The translations under genes were made by a program, and so were the position numbers. This document shows, in pieces, positions 43,996 to 53,994 of a stretch of 64,000 bases of DNA. This DNA comes from Exophiala sp. HKRS030 (Eukaryota; Ascomycota; Eurotiomycetes; Chaetothyriales; Herpotrichiellaceae). Position 1 is the stretch's first letter, and each line of letters begins with the position of its first letter. The notes below the pieces were generated by a model. That model was not told the DNA's origin. It did not search any database and worked only from the letters and a program-made list of their open reading frames with translations. The DNA is taken from the NCBI GenBank assembly GCA_023897205.1, contig JAHWDD010000009.1, forward strand, positions 2,480,001 to 2,544,000, given 5' to 3'.

Positions 43996-44698
43996 GAACA
44001 TCCTTCTGCTTTTCTTCTTGATTCCTTCTTACCCGAGCGATGAGAGATGCAGAAAGAAACAGAGCAAAGAAACCTTCAATACAGCGATCATACCTAGCCT
44101 ACAATCATGGACGAAGAGAGAAATACTAGGCCTCTGAAGTGAAGGGCGATTTTTTCCTTTACGACCGCCATATCTAGCGCTACACACAGTCCATCAACAG
44201 TCCCCCGCTGGGCATACGGATCGTGGCGTCGTCAAAGGGTCTGTACATATTAGAAAGTAGTGTGAAAACCGAGAATAGGGGCATTAGGCCGGAAGCAAGA
44301 ACGCCTTCTTCTCTAGAGAAAATCGCAGAAAAAGACAAAAATCTTATAACACTACAAATTCCCCATATATCATCTATGTTCTCAGCCGTTAGCGCGAGTG
44401 TTCTGTGAGTTTCATGACATTATACGGTACAACGACATTTGGCTACAATTGCGGGCTTCGAGGCTCGAAAGTTTGACCTTGTGTAGCTAGAAGAAGACGT
44501 CCGAGAGAATGCTAGAATGTATCAATTTCACGAAAAATTGGTTTACCATTTTACAGATGCATTTTATATACAGAAGAACGTATTCTTACACTCTTATCTA
44601 GATGATACGGACTCATTGTCATGGCTATGCCGAATTTAGGACGAAGAAAGTGGATTTGCTCCGTTTGCCGTTCATAGCTGCGAGTCTGTAAATCCAAT
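43996..44698. other. Convergent 3' flanks of RIP1 and MDM33 genes
   Basis: No coding features. Confidence 0.5.
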
Positions 44699-46326
44699 CT
44701 ACCGTGGCTTCAAGAGCACAAACAACAAGCCCATGATAGCCATTCCACCGGCAACGCCCTCGAGTGCGACCGTGGTGAGTTCGCGCTGTGTCAACATGAT
44801 GTGGTGGTCGGTGCTGAATAGGGAGCGGAGTGAGTCTTCGTACCAGGCGAGCGGAGAGGAGGGCGATGTCCATCGTGACGACGCCCAGGGTGTGGATAAT
44901 GATGGTGGAGGGGCATGTGGAGGGGTGTCTGTGGTATCTGAGTCTTCAGAAGAGACAGAGGAGTCGAGATCTTGAGCTGTGACGGTTTCAGCAGCAGCTT
45001 CGATTTCCTCCAGAGGTGGAGGGGTAGACTGTGATAGAGTTTCATCGCTCGATGGTGCTGGTGTCTGTGTTATAGTGGAGGAAGAAGCATCGACTGGCTC
45101 TTCCGTTGTCCCAAATATTGCATCGACGATTTGTTCTGCAATGTTGTCCGCAATGGCTTCTACCTTTTCTGTCGGAGAGAGCTGAGCCAACCCTTCAGCA
45201 GTAGATTGATTAGGTCGAATAGCCTGACCGTATCCGGATGCTTTCATAGCTGCAAGTTCTTCATCTCGCTCTTTCAAGGCGACTTCAACTTTCTCCTCGA
45301 AGCCTTTAACAAGTCTTCTCCTTCTCCAAGGTTCAACAGCAATTTGGAAGATCACGAACAAAAGAACGTTGAGTCCCATAAGCCCCAGGTCCCCCATGTC
45401 GACATCTGTCGAATCTTGTCACTCCAGATCTGCTCTTCATGATATCTTGCAAGAATACTCTTTGCGAGTTTGGTCGAATATTCTTCATATTTGGCCTCGG
45501 CATCTGCTACATCCTTCTGGGATGCTGCCTCCGCCTGCTCGTTGGCGTGATCAGAGCGGTACAGACTGGTGAATCGCTCCAGATCCGTTGGTGTCCAGGT
45601 ATGTTTTCGGTGTAGCAGATCGTTAACCTCTCGTTGCGTCGTGCTTCTCGTGGCAATCGCCTCTGAGTACTTATCTCGACATTTCTTGACGGAACGACGA
45701 GATTCTTGAACTTGTGCTTCCAACGACTCGATCTCCTTCTTCAGAGCCTCGATGCCGCTGTACCCTGTTAGGTCGTTGATCCGTTGTGACGCCGTAAAGA
45801 TATGTGTTTGATAATTGTCCATGAAATGTGTGAATCGTTTACGAAGGTGGGAGTAATGGCGGGAGAAGTCGGAGGGCAGGAAAGTGTTGGTGGGATTTGT
45901 GTTGCCCTGTGACGGTGGAGATGCGGACTCTGACTGTGAGGACTTCGGCGGCTCTGCCTTTTTCTCTGTTGTATAGACAATGGACGACGCTTCGGGTATG
46001 GTATGCACGATGGTTTCATGCTTTGAGTCCTTGAGCTTCTCGTCTGGCTTCGCTGCTGCGTCTGCCCGTGCATTCAGACTTTCATCTATTCGAGCCTTGG
46101 CTTCTTCCACCTTTCGATCGGTCTCGGACTTGCCATTGCTATAATATCGAGCTTGTTGAGCAATGGTCTGTTTCGAGGAGAACCATATTGCAGGCACAGG
46201 CACACATGGTGTTGACCTTTCCGTAAGGGCACGAGGGTGAATCGACCGGAAAGGTTGCTTGGTGGGCTTTGCAGCTCGAAATGCGGACCACAGAGTCTGA
46301 GAAAGCCGCACAGGAGCTTGTTGCAT
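44699..46326 (-). CDS. MDM33: She9/Mdm33 mitochondrial inner-membrane protein, probable 1-nt frameshift
   Basis: Inner-membrane protein whose loss or excess alters mitochondrial shape in yeast. The N-terminus from the ATG at 46326 (MQQAPVRLSQTLW...) is basic, as in a presequence. A Ser/Pro-rich linker, then a long coiled coil (about 180-310), lead to the conserved KIRQMSTWGTWGL. Here the frame breaks: one base is missing at about 45380-45382, between GGC and ATG; restoring it continues into LMGLNVLLFVIFQIAVEPW (first membrane helix) and an acidic region, with a second helix (GGMAIMGLLFVLL) at the C-terminus. Total 542 residues with the base added. Left as is, both membrane helices would be lost. 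Confidence 0.88.
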
Positions 46327-47006
46327 TTCGAGCAAGCCAAACTAGAGCGACAGTCGCGGTCTGCTGGTCAGGGGCTCCAACACCCTTGTACTCCCGTCTC
46401 AGGAGATGGTGTGTGGAAGCAGATTGACACGATGCTGGACCTTCAAAGGAATTGCAATAGTTCTCGTCCAGCATCTCCTACCGTGACCTCGGCCACTGTT
46501 CGGCGTCGGGCAGGACAAAATAATTGCTCTTCAAACTGGAAGGTCAAGCGAACGAGGCTGTCCCCAAAGCGCGGAATAATCAATGATCCACTCCGAGTTC
46601 TACGACGTCCACTTGACGTCCCCCACGGCGGCATCTATGCCGATATACCGACGTCATTGCCGTCCGGATGCCTTAATCGGGCGTGTGTCCCGCCAGAACG
46701 CCAAAACGCCAGAATTTATTATTCAGAGATTTAATTGCCCAGGATTTGAATCCCAGACCCAATAGATACGGCAAGCCCGCCATCTAATTAGTCTTATTCA
46801 ATCATTTAATTGCATAGAGCCCTTGAATTTAGCCAGATCACGCAAGAAACGTTACTACATTGTGCTCTCTGTTGGGTGGTTTTAAAAGCCTTGCTATTCC
46901 CCCCACCTTCTATCACTGGCTCGGTCAACGTTGTCTTCAATTCATTCTCTTAGAACCGACTGTAACGACATCTACATAAATACATACCACCAAAACCAAG
47001 AACGAG
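46327..47006. other. Divergent intergenic region, MDM33 and HAD phosphatase
   Basis: An AT-rich patch lies around 46730-46870. No features recognised. Confidence 0.5.
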
Positions 47007-47837
47007 ATGCCGTTCCCCGAAACCCTCAACGCCCAGCCACGGGTCATCTTCTTCACCGACTTTGACGGCACGATCACGCTCCAAGACACCAACGACTTCA
47101 TCACAGACAATTATGGCATGGGCAAAGCCGAACGACGCCAACTATTCCACGCGGTGATCGACGAATCTGACACATTCCGGAACACATTCCAGAAGATGCT
47201 GGACAGCTGGCACCTACCGTTCCCTCAAGTGCTGGACATCCTACGCGACAATATCTCGCTGGACCCGCACTTCAAGAACTTCATGGTGTGGGCGCGGGAG
47301 CACCACGTCCCCGTCATCGTCTTGAGCAGCGGCATGGTTCCTGTGCTCGAGGCCCTGCTGAAGCATCTCCTGGGTGAAGACCTTATGCAGGACATTGAGA
47401 TCGTCGCCAACGAGACGCAGTTGGTCCCGCCAGGGAACTCGCTCGATGTCGCGGATGGGTGGACGATCAAGTTCCACGACGACTCTGGATTCGGCCATGA
47501 CAAGTCGCTCACCATCAGACCGTATGCCGATGCGATTGCGAAACTGCCCTTTGACCAACGGCCGACATTGTTGTACGCGGGCGATGGAGTCAGCGATCTC
47601 AGTGCCGCGCGGGAGACGGACTTGTTGTTCGCCCGCGAGGGTCAGGATCTCGTCACGTATTGCGAGAACGAGGGGATTCCATTCACGACGTTTTCCAGCT
47701 GGGAGAGCATCCTCGAGGAGACCAAGGAGATCTACAGTGGAGAGAAGACGGTGCGCAAGTTGGCCGAGGAAGGCTTGAAGAGACACCGAACCAATTCGCT
47801 CGAACAGAATGGTAATGTTAGACCGACGGTGAAATAA
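47007..47837 (+). CDS. HAD-superfamily phosphatase (phosphoserine-phosphatase-like, yeast YNL010W type)
   Basis: Cytosolic Mg-dependent phosphomonoesterase. 276 residues, single exon. Motif I is DFDGTIT (nucleophile Asp18, acid Asp20), motif II SSG (VIVLSSGM), motif III a Lys in FGHDKS, and motif IV GDGVSDLSAA. A cap insertion between motifs I and II (TDNYGMGKAERRQLFHAV...) belongs to the group of small fungal phosphatases that includes yeast YNL010W, proposed to remove toxic sugar-phosphate side products. Substrate is inference. The C-terminal 40 residues are a flexible charged tail. Confidence 0.88.
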   Translation: MPFPETLNAQPRVIFFTDFDGTITLQDTNDFITDNYGMGKAERRQLFHAVIDESDTFRNTFQKMLDSWHLPFPQVLDILRDNISLDPHFKNFMVWAREHHVPVIVLSSGMVPVLEALLKHLLGEDLMQDIEIVANETQLVPPGNSLDVADGWTIKFHDDSGFGHDKSLTIRPYADAIAKLPFDQRPTLLYAGDGVSDLSAARETDLLFAREGQDLVTYCENEGIPFTTFSSWESILEETKEIYSGEKTVRKLAEEGLKRHRTNSLEQNGNVRPTVK

Positions 47838-48300
47838 ATGTTGGGACACGGAATCTCATTGGGACAGAGTCTCGAGTCAGTGGAGAGAACATTCAAATCA
47901 GAGATTGTGGGATGAGCAACAGGGAGTGGGCCCCCTCTTTGTGGCGGATGGTTCGATCGGTAGAGAACAGCTTCAATGCGAAAGCAAACGGCGCCGTTCT
48001 CCCAGAACCAATGCAATGTGGGCGGCGAAATCAACAGTCAGCATGCGAAAATAGACATGATTACTAGCATTCTGCATCTTGGTAGAAATAGATGGAAACT
48101 TTATCTTAGACCAGGAAAAGGAAATAGATCATTTCAATTCCCACATTCGACTCGAAAAAACGAGTTTCTAGGAGCCTAATAAACATGCAATGCCTGAAAA
48201 GCTGTACATTCAAAAACACGATGCATGCACTACTTATTTCACCCGGTTTTGATCGATCTCCAATGCCAACAGAACTCATGGAAGAACAAAACATGCGGGT
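47838..48300. other. Convergent 3' flanks of HAD phosphatase and CYP504
   Basis: No features recognised. Confidence 0.5.
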
Positions 48301-49890
48301 CTAGTGCTTCTCATCAACATACTCATCCAAAGCCTTCCTCAACAATGCAGCATCTCTCGGTACCATCCTGATCCTATAACGTTTTGGTACACTGACTAAC
48401 TGTGTCTGATCTTCCACCCCTTTTACAGGATGTGTCTCAAACACCGTCTTTCCACCATCCAAACCCACAACGTCCTTGATCTCAAATGCACTCAACAACC
48501 GCAAATAAATCGTGTACATTTCGCGATTGGCCAGTAGACTCCCCGCACACATACGATAGCCTAGGCCATAGGTGAAGAGCGGAGCGTCGGGCTGTTCAAG
48601 CCAGCGTTCAGGTCGAAATGCTTCGGGGTCTGTCCATACCTGATCGTCCATGTTGCAGGCCCAGGCATTGAGAAACACAACGCTACCAGATGGAATCGTA
48701 TGACCCTCATATACAACGTCTTTCACGGTCCCACGGGGGAGTGAAAGGCGCAGGACAGTGTAGTAGCGCAGCAACTCGCGGACCAGGGCGCAAATGTAGG
48801 GGATTGATTGGTCGTCGTTGGCATCGCATAAAATTTGATCTGAAGGATAAACGGCTCGAATCTCGCGAAGAGCTTTGGCTTGGATTTCGGGGCGCTGGGC
48901 CAGGAGAGGCATGGACCAGGCGACGAGAGTGGTAAGGGTATCGAGACCACCGGAAAGCATGGTCAAAGAAATCGAGGTCAACTCCTCAGCATTGAGTTTC
49001 GCTTCTTTGTCTTGGATCACGTTCGCTTGAATACATGGTTGATGCGAGCCCATGGCCATGCGATCGTCGAGATCTTTGTTCAATTTCTTCAGATACACGT
49101 CGCGACGTTGGCGCATCTCACGCGCTTTGACACTGCCGAAGCTAAATGGGTTGAGCCGAAGTAGGGGAATGTAGTCTTGAAGATTTCCTGTGGTGGATCT
49201 GAATTTGGACACCTCCTCCTCCACATGCGTGATTTCGCCGAACAGTTCGTCGTTCTGAGATGCCATGCGTGTGCCCCAGTTGAGTGTGAGGGCCAGCGAG
49301 AGTGACAGACGTTGAATCATGGGCATGGGGTCAACAGGCTTCGTGCCACCTTCTCCATAGGTGAGGAATTCGTTCAGAAAATCCCGAGTCTCGATATCAA
49401 TATGAGGAATGTAAGTGGCAACACTGGGTTTATTTAATGCACTTGCCGCTCCCTTTCTTCTTCTCTTTAGACTCTCGCTGAATGGCGAAGTGCCGATGGT
49501 TGTGCCTGCAGTGGAACTGACGACTTTGTGGAAGGTATAGAATTCGGGTCTTGAAGCAAGGGCCTGAGAGTTGGCACCAAAGATCTCTCGTGCCGCTTTG
49601 GCACCGTTGACAACGATGACAGGCACATTTCCCAGCATAATCTGGTAAACTGGTCCATACTTCTTAGACCATTGACGATATTGTTCTGCGGCGTTGACTC
49701 TGATCTGATGGAGATTACCAATCATAGGAAGACCTGAGGGGCCCTTGAAACCAGGTATCCTAGCTTGAGCTCGTTGGAGTTCTGTGATGAGGAGATAGAG
49801 GAATGCTGACGCCGCAGCGAAATATGCGAGGAAGGACAAGGGTGAGTTCTGGGCATGATTGCGCAGGAGAGTCAAGATCTTGTCGATCAT
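48301..49890 (-). CDS. Cytochrome P450, CYP504-type (phenylacetate hydroxylase-like)
   Basis: ER membrane monooxygenase of 529 residues, single exon. An N-terminal membrane anchor (PLSFLAYFAAASAFLYLL) is followed by the Pro-rich hinge FKGPSGLPMIGN. I-helix motif GGLDTLT, K-helix ExxR in RELLR, PERW, then the haem loop FTYGLGYRMCAG with the Cys ligand. SLLANREMYTIYLRLLSAF is the string I associate with CYP504 (Aspergillus PhacA/PhacB), which hydroxylates phenylacetate or 3-hydroxyphenylacetate on the way to homogentisate. No other pathway gene (homogentisate dioxygenase, fumarylacetoacetase) is near, so the exact substrate is open. Confidence 0.88.
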   Translation of the reverse strand: MIDKILTLLRNHAQNSPLSFLAYFAAASAFLYLLITELQRAQARIPGFKGPSGLPMIGNLHQIRVNAAEQYRQWSKKYGPVYQIMLGNVPVIVVNGAKAAREIFGANSQALASRPEFYTFHKVVSSTAGTTIGTSPFSESLKRRRKGAASALNKPSVATYIPHIDIETRDFLNEFLTYGEGGTKPVDPMPMIQRLSLSLALTLNWGTRMASQNDELFGEITHVEEEVSKFRSTTGNLQDYIPLLRLNPFSFGSVKAREMRQRRDVYLKKLNKDLDDRMAMGSHQPCIQANVIQDKEAKLNAEELTSISLTMLSGGLDTLTTLVAWSMPLLAQRPEIQAKALREIRAVYPSDQILCDANDDQSIPYICALVRELLRYYTVLRLSLPRGTVKDVVYEGHTIPSGSVVFLNAWACNMDDQVWTDPEAFRPERWLEQPDAPLFTYGLGYRMCAGSLLANREMYTIYLRLLSAFEIKDVVGLDGGKTVFETHPVKGVEDQTQLVSVPKRYRIRMVPRDAALLRKALDEYVDEKH

Positions 49891-50437
49891 TGTCTTTGCG
49901 TTTCAAAGGTGTACTAGAATCCTCTGGTGTATTCGAATGGTCGATATCATTTACGGCCAACGAGGAGGTGTATCACACCTTCAAAGCATTCTGGCCAACC
50001 CCCAGGATATATGCGAGCGAACAGTGAGGGGAATCCGGAATGCAAAATTGTGGGGAAGTTGGATCTAAGCGTGTAAGGCCCTAAGATTCCGCTGGTGGGC
50101 CTTGAGCCTGCGGAACGTGGCCGCTACATGAAAAGGGAAAGAGTTGAAGATGAAGAGGAAAGAGCCAAGGTGTGGACAAGATGATTGGCTCGAACCTTTA
50201 AAGAAGGAGCGATGGGGGCACAGAACGGGGTCATACCGAGGGAAGGTGGCACGGGTGGCACTGGGTGGGTAGTTCCTGCACTCTCGTGGTAACTTCAACG
50301 TCAAATCACGGCAGATCGAAGATTACCTAGTAGAAGAAGACATCCTTGACTCTCTTTTCCCGCCTCTTCTCTTCTGGCGGAAGACTATTCGATCTTTTCT
50401 CTCATGCCAAATTCGGCCCACGTTGGGAATTCAGTAC
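49891..50437. other. CYP504 promoter region
   Basis: No features recognised. Confidence 0.5.
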
Positions 50438-51017
50438 TTACTCTTGTGGGAATGACTGCATGAAGTTGGTCCCTCCCACAACATGATCTGTTACCCCGGG
50501 AATCGAGTTATTCCAGAACAAGTTTCCCATATTTGGATTGCATAGTTCCTTTGCCAATCCACCCTCCCGCTGGAATTTGACTCCCAATTCTGTGTTTTTT
50601 TCAGTCCCGTCCACTTTTCTTCCGATCAGATATTCTTCATCGATTGTCCCTAAGAAAATGACCACGAAGTCGTCCATCCCGTTGGCCCGCCATGTGAGAC
50701 CACTTCCACACTCGGAACAAAATGATCGGGTTGCAGACTCGCTGGACTTGTATTCCTTGTATGTTGGAGATTTTGTCATATCATCGACTAGTTGAGACGG
50801 ATGAATCAGAAGATCATGCGATATCAAAGCCCCAGTAAATTTCCGACACATCGTACATTGACATGTCGCCGTCTAGAACCTTGCGTTAGAAGCCGTCGCA
50901 GAATTTGATGAGTGCTCATACATTCGCTGGCCACGACGCTTCATCTGGAAATGCAATTGTATATCTGACAGAGCCACAAAGGCACCCTCCCGTGATGGAT
51001 GATGGACGTTCGGACAT
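50438..51017 (-). CDS. GFA/CENP-V zinc-domain protein
   Basis: Small zinc protein of the glutathione-dependent formaldehyde-activating (GFA) fold; most fungal members have no proven reaction. Exons 51017-50922 and 50872-50438 around a 49-nt intron give 176 residues. Zinc cysteines are in CLCGSVRY, CQCTMCRK (exon 2 start) and CSECGSGL, the full set expected. The first exon supplies the CLCG half-site, so the longer unspliced frame alone would lack it. Neighbours do not explain its role. Confidence 0.9.
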
Positions 51018-51450
51018 GTCGTGTATCAGTCACGGAGCGCAGATGTCGACTTATTCTGCAAGAGGTTTCAGATTGCTAAGTTGAACCGATAGGCCTGCTT
51101 CAATCTCTTTTAAGACCAACGTGCCAAGTTCAGATCGTGTTGCCTCACGAGAGGGCCGTGCCAGACATCAGGCAGCAACAACATCAGATCTCTGGTGTCC
51201 AGTCGCATCTCCCAGAGAGTAGTGCCACTGACAGAATCCAAGACTTGGACAAGACCTGGATACGGAATGTTCGCATAAATTTGTCGATCAAAGTCAGTGT
51301 TGCCTGGGACAAGCCTTGGCCAAGACTCTGCATCCAATTATCCCCTGGTCAAATCTCCACCAGACTATCGTATCATGAGACAGAGCAATCGTTATGATAG
51401 AAGGAATGATTCGAGCTTCCACCTATACGAAAAGTCATGAGCATTAACCA
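51018..51450. other. Intergenic
   Basis: A 75-codon reverse frame (51110-51337) has no recognised homology and is not accepted. Confidence 0.5.
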
Positions 51451-52732
51451 CTATTTCGCTTTTCGATTCCTTCTTGAGCCTGCAGTCTGTTTCTTCTCGG
51501 CTGCATTCGAGTTGGTCTCCTTGTTCTTCTCGGCTGCTTCGGCCTCTTTCTTTGCAAGGGCTCTCTTCACAGCCCCTTCTTTCTCCAGTTGCTCAATTTG
51601 CTTTTCGCTGAATTCCCACAATCTCTTAGAAACCTCTTCGTTCCGGACTTCAGGCCTCAAGGGCTCGAATTCCCTGCACTCCTTGATCAACTTGCCTCCT
51701 TGGCCTCGACCGTACTCGGCCTCCATGGCAGCCAGAAGATAGCTCTGAGCGCCTTGGTTGGCGGACTTGAGGATCAACCACCATACAGGCCAAGTGACAA
51801 GATAGAATAGCAGACCCCACAGGGAACCGGCAGAAAGCCAGCGGCGTGTTCCAGGCGTACGCGAGAAACCTGGATCGACGATCAAAGCACGAGCGTTGTT
51901 AATTTGCCCATCCGGTCTTTTGTAGGCATCGAGGTGCTTCTGAAAGGCGTGCGCAAATACCATGAGCGCCAGTTTGCTGCGTGCGTAGGACGTGCTTCCT
52001 GAATTGGTCGCGACTTGGGTGTTTTCGAACTTCAACTGCCCACCGATGTAACTGCTGCACGTGCTAAATAGAATCCTGACGTCGCGATCCGGAGGCTGCG
52101 CCCTGATAGCAGGTGACAGGATACTCAGTAGATGGAACGTGCTCAAGTAATTTATCATCCACTCCGCTTCAAGCCCGTCCATCGTACTCTGACCTTTTGC
52201 CAGGTACGGCGTCATTGTCGACGCACACAGTATGATCATGTCCAATCTTCTCGGTGGAGCATTGTCCACCCATTTCGTTGCGAAGAGCCGGATCGAATGA
52301 AGCGAGGAGAGGTCGACCTGTTCGGCATAGATCAATTCGTTGTTCGTTACCGTGCGGAGGTCTTCGATGTAATCAACGAGAAACGCATCAGACTGCGAGT
52401 GGTGCGTCAGGAGAATGATTTGTGCCCCTCTGGTGGCCAGCTCTTTCACCACTTCAGACCCGATCCCAGACGTTCCGCCCTGGAGCTCTTGTTAGCCCAA
52501 TGGAATTGGTATTTTCCCTGGCCGAAAAGCCTCCCGGCAAAAGGGATTGACATACCGTAACCATCACCACCTTTCCGTGCATGACCCGTTCCGCACGACA
52601 TGTTGCACCTCCAAAGTAGGACTTCAAGACATACACCAGAGCAACGCCGGCCAGGACTTTCAATATGGTCCAGATGTAGGGAAGATTGGTGATTCCCCTG
52701 CCGAAACCCTCCGCCAGCAGAGGAATAGGCAT
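51451..52732 (-). CDS. Membrane-anchored SDR (retinol-dehydrogenase/Env9-like)
   Basis: Exons 52732-52556 and 52479-51451 (76-nt intron) encode 401 residues. A first hydrophobic helix (ILKVLAGVALVYVLKSYF) anchors it to the ER or lipid droplets. The junction rebuilds VMVTGGTSGIGSEV, the cofactor motif TGxxxGIG. Where NNAG is usual the protein has CAST, a variant; SYARSK supplies Tyr and Lys. A second hydrophobic stretch (GLLFYLVTWPVWWLIL) lies near residue 265. The C-terminal 60 residues are a Lys/Glu/Ala helix ending RRNRKAK. Resembles fungal SDRs such as yeast Env9 and WWOX/RDH relatives; substrate unknown. Confidence 0.88.
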
Positions 52733-53086
52733 GGCTGATATGAACACAGGGTAAAGAAGTGTACTACTAAAAGAACGGGAGTGGGATGCACAACATGTCA
52801 AAAGTAGATGGCTTGGGACGCAAGTAAATTTGTGGCCTTTTGACTTAGTTGATTATTGAACTAATGGATCAGCGAAAAGGGTCGCCTATCAGCTTCCAAC
52901 GGTGCCTGGAAAGCTTGGCCAGAAGTGACGACGCCACGACCTCATGGCCCCTCCGCCTTTCCGAGAGTTACTATTCAACCAAGCCGGTGACACGTCTGCC
53001 CGCAACCATTTTTTCGATTTACGTATTTGATCAAACCCGCAACCATTTCAACAACCTTCGACCCCAACCTTACAGATGTTGAGATC
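52733..53086. other. Divergent promoter, SDR and G-patch genes
   Basis: 354-bp shared upstream region; nothing recognised. Confidence 0.5.
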
Positions 53087-53844
53087 ATGAGTTCCACCGT
53101 CGATAAAGGCGGCGATGACGAGGACGGCGATTATTTCGTGCCGCTGGTCGACCAAAGAGTCTTCGGCGCAGGCATCAAGCGCAAGCGAATCGACTTTATT
53201 CCCGCTTCTGATTCGAGCACTTCGCTGCCGTCAACGACTCCCTCGCCCAGGCCTACAGATCTCGGGGCAAAATACCTTTCGATCGTACTAGGTGGTGAAC
53301 AGCGTGAGCGTGACAACGTCAGTAAAGATCTGGGCAATGATGACAACACAACGAAAGCGACAGCGCAGTCCCAACAGCAGGAAAGGATATGCACGGTTTG
53401 CAAACAGCCTGTCTCGAAGATGGAAGAGGGAGGCGAGGCGAACGCTGCTGCAGCGCCACATGAATCCTCCATCGCACACCAAGTCTGCCTTGAGCATTCG
53501 TATCAGCCCTCGCATCTCGATCGCGGTCGTGTTGGCGTCAAGTACCTCACGGCGTATGGCTGGGATGTCGATAGCAGGAGGGCCTCGGGGCAAGACAAGA
53601 GGGCATACGCATCCCGATCAAGGTTAATGAGAAGCGGGATACTGCCGGTCTGAGAGAGACTGTGGATGTGGAGGATCAGGTTCGTGAGAAAACAAAAACT
53701 ACGGTCAAGAAGGAAGACAAGGTGATCCGACTGGATGCCAAAGCAGTTCGGAAGATGGACGTCGAAGCAAAGAAGCGAGCGGAACGAATGCGCCAATCCT
53801 TCTATGGCCCAGATCTGGATCAGTATTTAGGTCCCAATTCTTGA
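53087..53844 (+). CDS. G-patch domain protein (GPANK1-like), probable 1-nt frameshift
   Basis: Nuclear-type protein with a G-patch, a domain that activates DEAH helicases. Start ATG at 53087 (MSSTVDKGGDDED...). A CTVC...C segment near residue 104 may bind zinc. The G-patch begins at KYLTAYGWDVDSRR and then breaks at the GGG run 53580-53582; adding one G continues as GLGARQEGIRIPIKVNEKRD and on through a basic coiled coil to the stop at 53844, giving 252 residues. The unrepaired frame stops at 53651 inside the domain. Ends QSFYGPDLDQYLGPNS. The gene ends 150 bases from Sec1, convergent. Confidence 0.78.
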
Positions 53845-53994
53845 CTTATGGTATTGATTCCTGGTCATGATCTGGAGTATCCTGTCTCCATCGAACGTAC
53901 CAACGGGTTCGAACCAACCGACGCTACATGCATGAACGGTGACATTTGTCCCCAGGACGCCCAACGCCAAGCTAATTCATCTCAAAAGTGACCG

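Noticed and set aside
53895..53940. GGTTCGAACC, resembling a tRNA B box
   Set aside because: No A box or cloverleaf at the expected distance on either strand.
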